A DNA stretch of 64,000 bases, taken from positions 2,976,001 to 3,040,000 of the forward strand of contig JAJGBQ010000001.1 of NCBI GenBank assembly GCA_022457065.1, read 5' to 3'. A model generated the notes under the pieces. The model was given only the letters and a program-made list of their open reading frames with translations, searched no databases and was not told where the DNA came from. Source of the DNA: Curvularia sp. ZM96 (Eukaryota; Ascomycota; Dothideomycetes; Pleosporales; Pleosporaceae). The position numbers and the translations under genes were made by a program. Position 1 is the first letter of the stretch. Each line of letters starts with the position of its first letter. Of the stretch, positions 11,662 through 23,494 are shown piece after piece.

Positions 11662-12492
11662 GGCAATGAGGGGACGCAGCGCAGCTGCAAAAGAAAAACA
11701 GGACCAAGTATGACTACGAGGGAAGAAACGTGACGGAGATGTAAGAACGCAGCAACATTGGGATTACTTGAACGCAGGCGTGTTTAAGGCCCAAGAACAT
11801 TGGCAAATTTCTCTAGTTCCACAATATATTGTTCTTTGGCTTGTCTTACGTTTGACAGGATGCGGGTGCCGCTGTCATGTTCCTTCGGATGGTACGCCCA
11901 ATCGCAGCATTTTTGTTCATGAAACTGAGACGAGGTTGTACCCACCCACCCACTTGTAGGGGACCGGTCGTTTTGTTGGTCGTATCCGGCATCCCACGAC
12001 GTCAGCGCAACGGCGCATTGCAAAACACGTGCTGCGGAGTCGCAACGGATCAAGGATGCTCGTCATGTTGGTGGTGTTCGGTAGCGTCGGCATCTCATAC
12101 GCGTTGCGTGTGCGGAGGCATGGATGGCGGTCGAGTCGGCGGCGGCTACGATTACTGTCGACTAGCTGTGTCGCACAGCCTCCCGCGTGAACGCACCGTC
12201 AACTGGACATGTACTGAAGGCAGACTGGCCGTGGGCTGCACGTGGACTGACGACGAGGCGGTCGACGGATGTTGAGCTTCGGAGAGTTGTCGGTTGGTCA
12301 ACAAGGCCGGTTGCCGAAAAACAAGAAAAAGCCCCACTTTTCACTGCCAACCCCTGCCAAGATGCAACACGGATGCTCGTACGAACAATTCGCGCCCTAG
12401 CCAGCAGCAGCCACTTCTGCGGCGACGAGTGCTGCCGTCCTCGCTGCTCACTTCAATTGTTATGCCCGCGTGCCATTGCATAGTAGTTAGCC
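11662..12492. promoter_or_regulatory. divergent promoter region, ferric reductase / ERG3-type gene
   Basis: These 831 bp lie between start codons at 11661 (minus) and 12493 (plus). Both promoters must be here. I found no operator I can name with confidence. Short open frames (for example 11877-12275) are Cys- and Arg-rich and look random. Confidence 0.55.
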
Positions 12493-13559
12493 ATGGACGT
12501 AGCTCTCGAATTCCTCGATCCTCTTGTGCTGGACAAAGCCTATGCATGGGCACTACCCGCCGCTGACTGGAGTCTTTCAAACTCTTCATACGCCACTTTT
12601 CCGCCCGTCAGCTCGCCGCCGACGTCTCAATGGCCACGCGACAACATCTACCGCCAGATTGTCTCCATTCTCCTCATCACCCAGATAGGCGCTACTTCGC
12701 TCTATCTTATCTTCAGCGCTCTATCCTACTACTTTGTCTTTGACCGACGCCTCGAGTACCATCCTCGTTTCTTGAAGAACCAGGTCCGCCAGGAGATCAA
12801 ATCGTCCCTCTTCGCCGTTCCTTTCATCAACTTGTTGACGCTTCCCGTGTTTCTGGCTGAAGTCCGCGGCAAGAGCCTGCTGTATGCCAGTGTCAGCGAC
12901 TATGGCTGGTCTTGGTTAGCCGTTTCGACCGTCTTGTACATGGCCTTCAATGATTTTGCCATCTACTGGATTCACCGCCTCGAACATCACCCCAGCGTAT
13001 ACAAGTACATCCATAAGCCGCACCACAAATGGATTGGTAAGTCTTTGCTCTGATTTCCACCAGTGCCTTTGTTTTTCACGTACAAAGATGACTGTGCTAA
13101 CGGAAAATAGTCCCTACTCCATGGGCTGCCCTGGCTTTTCACCCGCTTGATGGATTCGTACAGTCTCTGCCCTACCAGTGAGTATCGCACCATTCAATCT
13201 TAAATAATTCCCTCTAACATCCTTCAAGCGTCTTCGTCTTCATCTGCCCAATGCAGAGATATCTGTACATGGTCCTCTTCGTCGCCGTCCAAATCTGGAC
13301 CATTTTCATCCACGACGGCGACATGATTACCGGGCACTGGACAGAGAAGTTCATCAATAGCCCCGCCCACCACACGCTACACCACATGTACTTCACCGTC
13401 AACTACGGACAGTACTTTACCTGGGCCGACAACTACTTTGGCTCCCACAGGGCCCCCGAGCCATCCCTGGATCCTATCCACGATGCGCTCAAGGTTATGC
13501 GAGCAAAGGGTCTTGTGGACGAGCAGGGCAACCCAATCAAGCACCCCAAGAAGGAGTAA
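12493..13559 (+). CDS. ERG3: sterol C-5 desaturase (ERG3-type fatty acid hydroxylase superfamily)
   Basis: Three exons (introns 13037-13110 and 13178-13228) encode 313 residues. The enzyme introduces the C5-C6 double bond of episterol-type sterols in ergosterol synthesis. It is a di-iron, O2-dependent, ER membrane protein that takes electrons from cytochrome b5. All three histidine boxes of the superfamily are visible: HRLEHH (161-166), HKPHHK (174-179) and, near residue 255, HHTLHH. Membrane segments surround residues 56-84 and 105-160. Splicing joins HHKWIVPTPWAALAFHPLDG and PYHVFVFICPMQ across the two introns, as expected for the family. The initiator context is GCCATGG. The transposon at 13680 inserted only 120 bp after the stop codon. 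Loss of this gene is known to affect azole tolerance in fungi, but nothing here suggests damage. Confidence 0.92.
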
Positions 13560-13679
13560 ATTCACGCCCAACCACGTTTTTAATTAGAGGAGCCGATCGA
13601 ATCATGTAGACTTTTAGACCTTCGTAATGCGATAATGTAATGCCGTTAAGACATATTTGTTCACTCAGTTACCTGTATA

Positions 13680-13737
13680 ACGTAGTTCATAAGCGAGCTG
13701 ATCACCCAAGCGAGCTGATCACACCCCACCAGCGCGT
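13680..13737 (+). repeat. left terminal inverted repeat (58 bp)
   Basis: It begins ACGTAGTTCATAAGCG directly after the TA target site and matches the reverse complement of 15469-15526 at every base I compared. It contains AAGCGAGCTGATCAC twice in direct orientation, a likely doubled transposase-binding site. Confidence 0.95.
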
Positions 13738-13798
13738 TAAAGTCAAGACGTTATCACAGTCTTTTATCATAGTCGATAAAGTATTACGATATACTAAA

Positions 13799-15463
13799 TT
13801 AATTATCAGAATCGCTACTATCACTTGCACTATCTATCTCAACTGCGCAGGTACGAGCGTTGTGTCCAGTCTGCTTGCAACGCCCGCACCGCCTCTCTCC
13901 TCGAACCCTCTTCGACGCACTCTCACCATCACCACGACTACTACCCGCCTGTTCAGCCAATACTTCTTAAACTTCGCCTACAGTAAGAGTCTCTTCTGTC
14001 CGTACGTATCGCCGCTTACGGCTCTTACGCTTGTTTAATTCATCTAGAGCCGCTTAAAGAGTAGTAATTTTCTCTGTCAGAAGCACCATTTTATGTGCCA
14101 TTTGCTGAGCCCCTTTACTCAGCTGCGCGATCTGCTCGGTGAGTGAATTGGCAGAAGACCCACGGCGTTTTCTCACGCTCTCTTGAATAAGACCAATTTG
14201 AGCCTCAACCTCGCGCGCGTTGCGTGGTGTCTGCGCCTCCCAGGCGGCTACCCGTCGCGGTGATTGATATGGTGTCTACACCACTACGTCAAGCTTAGAT
14301 AGCACAGCCTATGGGTCGTGTAGGACTAGACCAGCGCCTCTAAAGCCAGCTTGGATATTCTCCTTCGTAATAGACTGCTCAAAAGCAGTCTTAAAGGCTG
14401 GCAGGAAGGTCTCCTTGCTGATATAGTGGGTGCGGTTGCGTGCCAAGCCTGAAACAGCGTCGCCATACTTGCGCTTCAACGGCGAGAAGCAGGCGACGTC
14501 AAGGGGCTGCAATAGGTAAGACGAGTGCGCAGGCATACAGATAAGAATAATATTCTTCTCCTTACAAAGATCTTGAAAATCGACGGAGCAGTGGCTCTCA
14601 TGGCCATCAATAATAAGCAGTCAATACCCACCCACAGTATGCCTCTTTGTATGGGTATCAAAGTGCTCCAACCAGGCAAGACTAAGCTAATTATTCGTCC
14701 AGCCATTAGGACTGACTTCAAGAACCCAGTCAGCAGGTAAGTCTTTAAACCAGACGTTGATAAGCACCTTGCCCGCAAAGACAACGAAGAGTGGTATCCG
14801 GCGACCCGTCGCGCCCACGCCTTAGATTACAGTAACCCACTCACGGTTGCCTGGCTGTACCCGCTTCTTTTTGCCATATCCCTCTAAGCTTGTGACAACT
14901 AACTATAATAAAATCTTGCCCATCATAAAGCCAGTTTCGTCAAAGTTGTAGATATCATCGTCTACAATACCCCACTTCTACTTCATCCTCTAGACTAAGT
15001 CGAACCAGCGCTGGATAGCCGCTAGGTCCTCGCAGGCGGCTCGCTGGTGATCATAGGGACGGCTCCAGCGCGTACGGAGCTCAGGAGTTCGCTTAACAAA
15101 GTTATCAACCCAGTTCTTGCCAACAGGGTTGCTCCCTCGCTCATGCAATAGTTTATCAGCCATAGCTCGAACGTCAGGCTTTGTAGGCGCAAATCCTCGC
15201 GCAGACTCTTCAAGAATACTCTCAACTATAGCCTCCTCTTCTAGCTTGTTTAGGCGCTTTAAATTTGCTTCGCAGTCGCGTCGAGGGCGTATTCCAGCAC
15301 GTCGAGTAGATAGAGTACTTTGAGGCACGTTATAGATAGAGGCAGCACGTCTTTGGCTTTGAACACGTTGTGATTGGACATCAGAAAGAGCAAGTTGAAG
15401 ATCTGATTCAGGATAAGTTAATTGATGATCGCGTTGTTGCGACATAACGCGTTGTAGTGTCAA
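13799..15463 (-). pseudogene. pogo/Fot1-type transposase, 10 nonsense mutations
   Basis: One uninterrupted register of 555 codons runs from the ATG at 15463 to TAA at 13799-13801. Ten stops fall inside it, at 14990, 14978, 14903, 14822, 14687, 14621, 14309, 14276, 14054 and 13967 (lowest base of each). Nine are TAG or TAA and one is TGA; each is explained by a single C-to-T change from CAG, CAA or CGA. No frameshift is needed. Domains in order: a psq-type helix-turn-helix (near residues 25-60), a CENP-B/Tc5-type helix-turn-helix (residues 70-150, with GFAPTKPDVRAMADKLL), then a DDE-type catalytic core. The core has YNFDETGF (first Asp), LLIIDGHESH (second Asp) and LLQPLDVACF (third Asp); the last two are separated by 35 residues (DD35D). 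A CCHC zinc knuckle, CGRCKQTGHNARTC, lies near the C-terminus. The family is clear and the copy is non-functional. Confidence 0.93.
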
Positions 15464-15468
15464 CGTCG

Positions 15469-15526
15469 ACGCGCTGGTGGGGTGTGATCAGCTCGCTTGG
15501 GTGATCAGCTCGCTTATGAACTACGT
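15469..15526 (-). repeat. right terminal inverted repeat (58 bp)
   Basis: It is the exact inverse of 13680-13737 and ends CTTATGAACTACGT before the flanking TA. It contains the same doubled 15-bp word in the opposite orientation. Confidence 0.95.
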
Positions 15527-15528
15527 TA

Positions 15529-18501
15529 TTGGTGAACCAATGTGTTATCAATATTCTTTGAAACAAATGATGTTCGCTACATAAGAAGATACTGAAACAC
15601 CTTCTTTAGAGGGGTTCGCGATATTGGTAGAGCAATCGGATGCGTACAATATAGCTTGAAAAGTAGAAGAGACATGGTAGACGACGCTGCGCTAGGTGTG
15701 CATACGCCGCCCAAAAGCTCAGCTATGGCGTCTCGCTTATTTGGGTGGGGTCGTGATGCAGGGCCTCTGTAGTCGGCGAGACTAGCATCAGACCTTGGAC
15801 TTGGAATACAGCCATTGCATGGTCTTTCCGTGTTTCTTTTTCGTTCTATCCCGTGCGGTGTCCCTTCTTTTGGTTCCTTTTTCCTTCGCTTCTGCTTCCT
15901 CTCTGTCTCCCCTTCCCTTCGTTGCTTTTTTCTTCTCTCTCCTTTCTTTTTTCTTCTCTACTACTACCTTCCTTGCTTTTCTCGATTCTCAATTACCCTC
16001 GGTTAAAGTATGCTTAGTTAAGTTGAGACATGGGATTAGTTGTTTCTCAACCGAAGTGCTTGGTAGCTCAACAGCCACATCTCATTCAAGGAAGCAGTCC
16101 TTTTTGTCAATATGTATGGTTTTGGTAAATCGTATCGAGTTAAGGTAGAGATCCAATCATGTCAAACCAGAGACTGGTCCCGTGGATCATGCTCGAGTGC
16201 GACAACAGTCCCCTCTTTTGATGCGGGTTTTACCGAGAAACTTTGACGACGTACTTGTCTACACCGATCATTCGTATCCTAAATTCTTACATCCTTGTTC
16301 TTGGGTTGGGTTACAATCGGTATGCAAGAGCGCACTAAAGGATTCAGTGTGGCAACAGTATGTAGGTGTAGAGCTGTCAGCTGAGTCGTAGTCGGGTCTG
16401 AGCATGCGTTTTTCTTTTCCCTTCTCCAACATTTGGAGTAGATTGAAGACGCAATAGTTTACTGGTTGCTTCTGAGAGTTCGCTTATCGTGATCATGCAC
16501 TCACGACTCGTGGGCATGGAACAGTAGGCAAGTCGCCCCTGCGCCAACAGACCACAACCTATGATGTATCGATCAGCTGTTGTCAGCTTAGGTCCGTGTT
16601 CTCAACATTGGTGATGACTTCATTTGTTACGCGACCATGTTTAGTGCCCAGCCGGAGCTGAGGGGTTTGCAGTGTAGCTGTGTACGTAATATGACACTAG
16701 AAGCGCCCACTCTCAAGCGCACATTGACACCGGTATTGGCTACACGTTCTGAGTATCAACATGGGGGACAATCAAGGAACCAACCATGGATTGAGTAAGC
16801 TGAAGTTCTGCCAATCTTGGTGGATATGTGGAGATTCGGCTGAGGCGGAAGTTCGGGAGCCTCGCTCCACAGCGACCTGGAAACCCACTAGAATATTGTT
16901 AGTTGCATACTGCGTATACCTTAAACGCACATCATATCAGAGAATGGCTACTGGGTTGTTCAGATAACATGTGATCCCCCTTAATCTAGAAAGCTAGCCT
17001 GCTTCTTGGGCACCCGCTGCTGGCCACTAGATTTCGAAACTCCTGGATATATCCCAACGCCACTGCATTCTACTCGCAGTTTCCCCCACGGGATTCTTGG
17101 TTGTATGTGCGTGCAGTAGACTAACCTTTTTTAATGTGTACAAGGTAAATACGATAGACGCCTTATGGCCCGTTTCGGCCCATGATCTGAAGATATCCCA
17201 ATCAAGGCCCTCAAGATGGGCACAAAGCGCGAAGATGCTTGTAGACTTGCAGAATATGTGATTAATGATAAGCCTATGCTCTCGATGTCAAACCATTAGG
17301 CACTAAAAGCGCAAGGGAGATCGCCTTGGGCCCGGCCTTCAGCTACAGACATGGGTGCGATAGATAACGGTATTACGAAGCTGCTCCCACCAACGGTTCG
17401 CTGCTGTGCATCATGCGGAATGACTTCGGCGAGATCATGTTTGCGTTATGCCTGGGGACATGGGACACGCGCCGCACCGTATCCGCGTGCGCTATGCTCG
17501 GGTTCGGGTAACGGTGCAAAAGGCACGAGCTTCACTGGGGACAGCGAGGCTATGCCACACCCTCCCGTGCAATTCTCGTTAACAAAAGGCATGATCCAGA
17601 CGATGAAAGCGACGCAGCGTGGACACTGAAAAGGGTTTTTACATATCTCGCCAATCCGGCAGTAGATACCGCCGCCAGATCGTTGGTTGACAGCGACTGA
17701 ACTGCTACGGTCAGTGGGACCACGATCGTGTCAGTCCCTGCCGTTCATGTCGACTACAACACTCGATCGCGGTACTAGTGAGACCAGTGCGTCATGTCAA
17801 CACGTGGTCATGCCGCTGGTCCAGGGTTGAGGCTGACGAGGCGAGGTGCGATGCGGCAGTCTAGATTCATGGACATGCGGGATGCAGGGAGACTGGAACC
17901 GTAGCATCACGTGATCGACCAACTTAGCCCGCATCCTTCGCATTCATGGTCACGGCTCGTCTGTTACCCATATGCATCCTTCAGCTAGCAACCTCGCTTG
18001 GGTTGACGTTTGCTGGTATGGTAGCTTCATTGCTAGACCGCCAAACGCGGCACCAGGATATTCTCGCCTCGCAACTCCGTGCGCCTGAGCAACCTGGCGC
18101 CATGGCGGGCTCGCTTTTCACATGGCCAAGATGCAAACCACATGCATGAAGCCATCCAGACTCTCCTGCTTGGCTCAGCATTTGCGCCTGTTCCAATGGG
18201 AATGGACAACCGCACGGAGGCAAGCGCCTCACGGCGGGGAAGCGGACTCGTCGGCGGTATTCCAGACGGAAGTCCCTCCGAGCCGCATCTCCAGCCGCAG
18301 CTAAGCCTCGAAAGGGTTGCGAGATGAACTCTATATACGCCATATGATTGATCGCTGGCAACCTGATTCTGGTGGCGTTCACACCCCTTCAGCGCCAATG
18401 TTTGACCTGTCTTGGGCCATTTCCGGATCACTGAAATGCCTTGAACCTGCTACTTCCTGGTTGCACTCGCAACAGCAACCACCACCACTACCAGTACCAC
18501 C
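15529..18501. other. 3-kb gene-free stretch after the transposon
   Basis: No gene is supported. The longest frames are a Phe/Ser-rich run from a pyrimidine tract (15795-16148) and short unrelated frames near 17351-17629 and 17981-18431. The last few hundred bases before 18502 must include the promoter of the receptor gene; they contain a CACCACC-rich leader directly before its ATG. Confidence 0.5.
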
Positions 18502-19907
18502 ATGAGTACGATGAGTACAGCAGGCGAGTCCATCGCCTATCGCGTAATCATTGTGAGCGTTCTTGGACCTGCTCTTGCCATACCGCTGTGCGCAATTCGG
18601 GTGTATACCAAACTCCGCATCTTGCGCAACACGGGATACGACGACTGTAAGTCATTCATAAACTCATATTACCAGGATCAATACTGACAACAAAATCAGA
18701 TGCAATTTTCTGTGCTACGGTACGCACCGGTAATCCGGAAATCTTAAGAGAACATCCCGAGGTTGACAGCAGACATAGCTTCTAGCTCTGGCATATTCAA
18801 TAACCACCATATATCGTAAGCAATATCCACAACACCACCAGTAAGCTCTCTGTGGCTAAACAAGATCCAGAAACAAACAATGGCCTCGGAAAGCATATTA
18901 CGGATGTCACACCACGCCAATTCCACAATTTTATGAAGGTAGGCATCGACTACCCGCACCTCGGTACTGTTTCGTCGGAAGTCCCTGACTTACGGATACA
19001 GATTGGCAGCATTGCTGGTCAAATGCTCTTCAACCTGGCGACGATGTTTACCAAAGTCTCGCTCTGTTTCTTCTACCTACGCTTCTCCATCTCCAGAAGC
19101 TTCCATATTGTCATCTATACTCTGATGGCCATCAGCATCATTTACAGTGTCCTATCGGGCTTCGGTTTTGCTTGGGCATGCAATCCTAAGGAGAAGTACT
19201 GGGACTTCAGCATCATGGGAGGCTCCTGTGTCAACTTCAATGCTTTCTTTCTGTCTAATGCCTGCATAAATGCGGCGACAGATTTCGTACTCTTGATTCT
19301 GCCCTTGTTCATCATTAAGGATCTCAGCCTCCCTACACGCCGGAAACTTGGCGTAGCGCTGCTGCTCATGACGGGTTCTTTGTAAGTCATCTACTTCAAG
19401 TCGTTCGGTCAAGAAGTGGGCTAATTCTATTGCAGTGTCTTCGTTGTCAGCTTGATCAGAACTGAAGCAATTGTCCGTGGCATGAGGCAGGTGTCTACAG
19501 ACGCAACTTGGGGAATGGTCTTGAACTTTATCTGGATGTTAGTTCACTACACAGCATATCCTGTCGACTCCATCGCTGACGTTAGCAGCTTGGTTGAAAT
19601 GTGGCTCGGCATCATTTGTACATGCATTCCTACGCTACACACCTTCATCAAAAACTGGAGGGCTGCACGATCCGCCCAAAACAATGCTGATAGGCCCGGC
19701 AATGGAATACCAGAACATCAGTGGATCGGGCTCGAAGACACACCTGAGAAACCTTCGGATGCGAAACGCTCCCCACGTGTGGATATCCTGGAGTCGAAAA
19801 GTCATGAGAGCAACTCATCAGCCACTCGATCGATTATATGCGAAGAAATCGCCTTGCCATCTATCACACACGCCAACACCCGATCTACAGCAGATTCACC
19901 AGTATGA
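18502..19907 (+). CDS. PTH11-type / rhodopsin-domain integral membrane protein
   Basis: I assemble six exons with introns 18647-18699, 18720-18778, 18816-18864, 18939-19001 and 19382-19435. All are GT-AG, all are 49-63 bp, and they keep one frame to give 375 residues. The spliced junctions read NTGYDDYAIFCATLLALAY, TTIYHPETNNGLGKHITD and FHNFMKIGSIAGQMLFNLA, which match the family pattern. These seven-helix proteins of filamentous fungi include Pth11-like candidate receptors for surface or host cues. Visible features: a short outer N-terminus, helix 1 at residues 14-34, the NGLGKH loop, NLATMFTKVSLCFFYLRF, and a polar cytoplasmic tail from about residue 295. The first three exons are small (20 and 37 nt for exons 2 and 3), so automated callers may miss them. 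Ligand and coupling are unknown. It converges on the GMC gene with only 130 bp between stops. Confidence 0.85.
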
Positions 19908-20037
19908 GTTCAGATTTCTGAAAGGAAATGAATTCATCAGGAACCACATTGATTACGACACGAGCGTTTATGCTAAATGAGTGCCGGAAAGCCTCTGGAA
20001 CACTGCAGCTTGAGTGCAGCTAACTCTAGTTGCATTC

Positions 20038-22081
20038 TCACCTTTCATACAAAGACTCTTCCTCCTTCAGCATCTCATCTGCAATCTTCTCGGCCAGCAT
20101 ATACATCGAGCTTTGTGGATGGCCCGGCACACTGAAAGGAACCACCGAGTTGTCGACCACGCGCAGGCCCTTGACACCAAACACTCGAGCCTTGGAATCT
20201 ACAGCTGCACCTTCTTTTGCAGATTTACCCATTGCGCACGTTGAACTCGCATGCCAAATCTGCTGTGCGGTTTCCTTGATAAACTTCAAGATATCCGCAT
20301 CTGAAGACACCGCTGCACCGGGTGCAATCTCAGGGCCAACAACAAAGTTTGCAATAGCACGGCTACTCCACACCTCGCGTACACGTTTGAACGCGGCAAC
20401 TAAGATTTCCCCATCTGCAGGGTCGATCAGCCAGCCCAGGTTGATGATTGGCTGATCCGAAATGGACGCGCTGCTGATCGTCACGTTGCCTCGCGAAGAG
20501 GGGGTGAGGAGCGTAGCACTAACAGAGCCGGTTGTCGGATAGTCTGAGCTACCACTGGGAAAACCAGAAGCGATGTATTCAACCTCCGGCCAGTCTTTCG
20601 GGAACTGGTCTAGCAGCGAGGCTGTGCGAGGTGATAGACCCGCACGGTACTTGCGGGGAAGTTTTTCGAAAGAGAGATAGCCTCCCGCTGAGCTGTAAGG
20701 TCCCGATGCGTTGGTGTAGTATTGCTGCAGTGCGACGTCAGTTTGGGCAGGCGTAGCAAGGTATGTACCCGTGTTCGGGACCGAGAGACCACGGAGTATA
20801 TTAATGCGGATCTGGTCCCAAAGATTTTGGCCTACGCCTGGGAGGTCCGAAACGACGGGGATGGAGTGCGTAGCTAGGGTCTCCGCTGGCCCAATACCTG
20901 CTCGTATGTCAGTACCCCGCATCCAGTAGAGAGGAGCTTGTCAAATTAGTTTACCAGATAGCATCAGTAGCTGTGGTGAATGAAATACCCCTGCCGACAG
21001 AACAATCTCCTTCTTTGCAGAAATCAAATAACTCTGGCCATTTGTAGTAGCAGCAACACTAGTTGCCTTCTTCTGACTATCAAACAATATCTTGCTGGCC
21101 TGAGAGCGTAAGTAGACGACAGGTCCCGAGGGCGACGAAGAAGCCAACGTATCGATGTAGCTACTTTTCGAGGTGCTTCGCGTTGCATTCTTCGGATCGA
21201 TCGTCGTAGGCACCCATGCGCCTCCGTCCAATATCCCGCTACTAAACCCTTTGGTGCTGAGATTCACTCCAACATCCTGCAAAGCACGTGCGAGCCAGCT
21301 CTGCGCTGGCTATATAGAAAGTCAAGTCATAAAGTCAGTTCATGTCTCACGAGTATCTTGTACATCACAGACTTACGTCGACCCAGTTTGCCCACGATAC
21401 CTGCAGCGGGCCGCGGAGCGCATTATCGAATACAGAAGCATCATAACGCACTGTAGCGTTTGGAGCATTTCGCTTTTCCAAGTTGGGCGGGGTGAGCGTG
21501 CTGCTCTTTTTGAAATACGGCAGAATTCTGGAAAAAGTATAACTCTGGTCTCCGACTAGATCCGCCCAGCGCTGGTAAGCACCAATTGTTCCTCGGTGGT
21601 AAGCCATGGTGTTGATTGCCGAGCTGCCTCCCAAGGTCTTGCCCTGTGCATAGTGAATGCGTCGATTACCGACTAAAGGCTGCGGGGCGGCCAGGAGGTC
21701 CCAGTCTACAAGAGGCTGGCGAGGATAGTTTTCTGTGGTGGCGATAAAGGCCGTGTTGAGCGCATAGTATGGCACAACGGATTGGTTGCCGGTGTCTTGC
21801 TCGTAAAGCCCACCAGCTTCCAAGACGGCGACGGATGCGGAGGCCGAGAGTCTCGCGGCTATGGCGAGCCCAGCCGTACCGCCGCCAATGACTAATGTCT
21901 AGTAAGACCCAGTATGAACTAGTAGGGACAGTCCCTGTATGTAGACGTTGAACAAGTCCGTACCTACGTAGTCATAGGAAGCATCTCCTGGTGTCCCTTC
22001 ACGGATCGCAGCCCCTTGAACGAAAGTGACGGCGATTAAGCTAAGTGCCGCTACGTTAGCTACCCGCGTTATGCTTCGCAT
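20038..22081 (-). CDS. secreted GMC oxidoreductase (glucose oxidase / aryl-alcohol oxidase / choline dehydrogenase family)
   Basis: Four exons (introns 21899-21967, 21310-21376 and 20898-20954) encode 616 residues. The ATG at 22081 starts a signal peptide (MRSITRVANVAALSLIAVTF, cleavage probably after VQGA). These are FAD enzymes that oxidise alcohols or sugars, often making H2O2. The N-terminal FAD fold reads SYDYTLVIGGGTAGLAIAAR across the first junction. The first GMC signature is GKTLGGSSAINTMAYHRG; the second is SAGVFHSPQLLMLSGIGP across the last intron. The active-site pair is predicted at H546 (in IWHASSTCAMG) and H590 (in PGHPQSSMYML). Several N-glycosylation sequons are visible. Substrate cannot be assigned: the family includes glucose oxidase, aryl-alcohol oxidase and versicolorin-type enzymes. 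An in-frame upstream ATG at 22135 exists but would bury the signal peptide. Confidence 0.9.
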
Positions 22082-23494
22082 ATTCACGCTACTTTTCTTG
22101 GGGCAACTCTCCAAATGACTCGCCGTGTTACACAAAATATTGGTTTGTCGCGCCGATTTTCGATACTGGGATCGATGTAGGATCGTGAAAGAATTTTCTC
22201 TCTCTTTGCACCGCTAACCTTGACTTGATCTTTAACTAGAGAAAGAAAGTCCAGGGTTGGTCACGCTTGAATGGCGGCGAGTCGTGTCCTATATACAAAG
22301 GGCCGATGACCAGCCACACCAATCATATCGGCGCGGAGTTCACAGATTCAGGTACCGGCATATTAGCATGCAGGTGCCTTGCCCCCAGGGTGCAGGCGGA
22401 TGGCGCACTGTAACTCCATCTAGGCGCGCTCCGTACACTAGCTGCGCAGCCGCCACCCCCACTGTGAGAGACATCCATGTCTTGGAGTCTCGGAAACCGT
22501 GATAATCCAGGTCATGATTCACTGGAGGCGAGCACGCAGTAGAACTCAGAGTTGAGCCCAGTGCCAGGAATAGAATGCGAATCTGTAACAGTTTGTCTGC
22601 CAAAGCAAAGCACCCCCAGCCCCACTTCGAACTATGAGATTAACCGCCGCACGCCTACATAGATAGTGTCGGCTTCTAGGTTGGCATGGGAATAAGACCG
22701 CGGCGGTCTTTCAGAACTGCATCTACCCCTATGTGGCTGGCATCATGGGTTCTAGACTGTTTATAGAAGGTACCTAAACATTTAAGGGATATGGTTATTG
22801 CGTCTTTGCATGCATTGAGCCTAGCTTATAGTACTACGTGCGAAATCACGGCGTTTGTCGAGGCATATAGACGTTGTGACGTGTGACTTCGTATCAAGTT
22901 CCGGTGAGATTCAGATACCTGGGAAGGATCGAGTCCCTGGAACATCATCCTGGTCATGCGCGTCACTGACAGGCTGGTATCACGTGATAGAAGTTTACAT
23001 GGAGGGAGTGCTTTGGAGTATGATTGTTGTGCTTGGCCTCGCATTCTTTCTGGAGCAGATTATTAGATCTAGTGCTACAACACAAACGTGGTTCATGTAT
23101 ATGTAGCTTCCACCAGCGTTCATAAATCATCTTATATCAATATCGGTTAACTCTTCACTCATGCAAGGAGTGGGAAGGCGTGAAGGAGAGCGGCTCTGTC
23201 GGTGACTCGTCCGTTGCCTCAATCAACTTTTTGATATTGAACTTGGGTCCTGTTGTTCTGCAAACACGAACTCTATCATGAGCAACTAAGTACCTGGCAT
23301 ATCACAAAAATCATCACAACTTCCAATGCTGTCTTCGTTGCTTTCGGTCAAGCAACTATGGCACAAACCTTAATCACACGCTGATGCTTTTCTTTCTATG
23401 CACTATACATCTACATTCCATAGAACCGATTCGAGAAACGCCATGAACCGCCCTAGTTTTTTGCCGCGAAATACACTCCAATAGCACATTCAGC
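22082..23494. other. intergenic, GMC promoter side
   Basis: These 1413 bp have no supported gene. The left part is the promoter of the minus-strand GMC gene; a TATATA word lies at about 22289-22294. The right part is the 3' flank of the EthD gene. Short frames at 22257-22502 and 22855-23106 look random. Confidence 0.5.

Larger units (their letters stand above)
13680..15526 (-). mobile_element. pogo/Fot1-type DNA transposon, full length but RIP-inactivated
   Basis: The element is 1847 bp. It is bounded by perfect 58-bp inverted repeats and flanked by the dinucleotide TA on both sides (13678-13679 and 15527-15528), the target duplication of Tc1/mariner/pogo elements. One transposase frame fills most of it on the minus strand (15463 to 13799). 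All recognisable parts are present, so this is not a deletion derivative. It carries ten in-frame stops. It lies 120 bp downstream of the ERG3-type gene, at the edge of a 3-kb gene-free stretch. Confidence 0.93.

Noticed and set aside
13799..15463. Two or three separate small genes in the transposon (157, 102 and 75 residues)
   Set aside because: The 157- and 75-residue frames lie in one register with a single transposase interrupted by stops, and the 102-residue frame is out of register; they are pieces or shadows of one pseudogene.
15795..16148. Phe/Ser-rich hydrophobic frame that mimics a membrane protein
   Set aside because: It is produced by a long pyrimidine tract; the sequence is simple and not membrane-like in pattern.
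22082..22135. Upstream in-frame ATG for the GMC gene at 22135
   Set aside because: It would place 18 polar residues before a clear signal peptide; ATG 22081 fits a secreted enzyme better.
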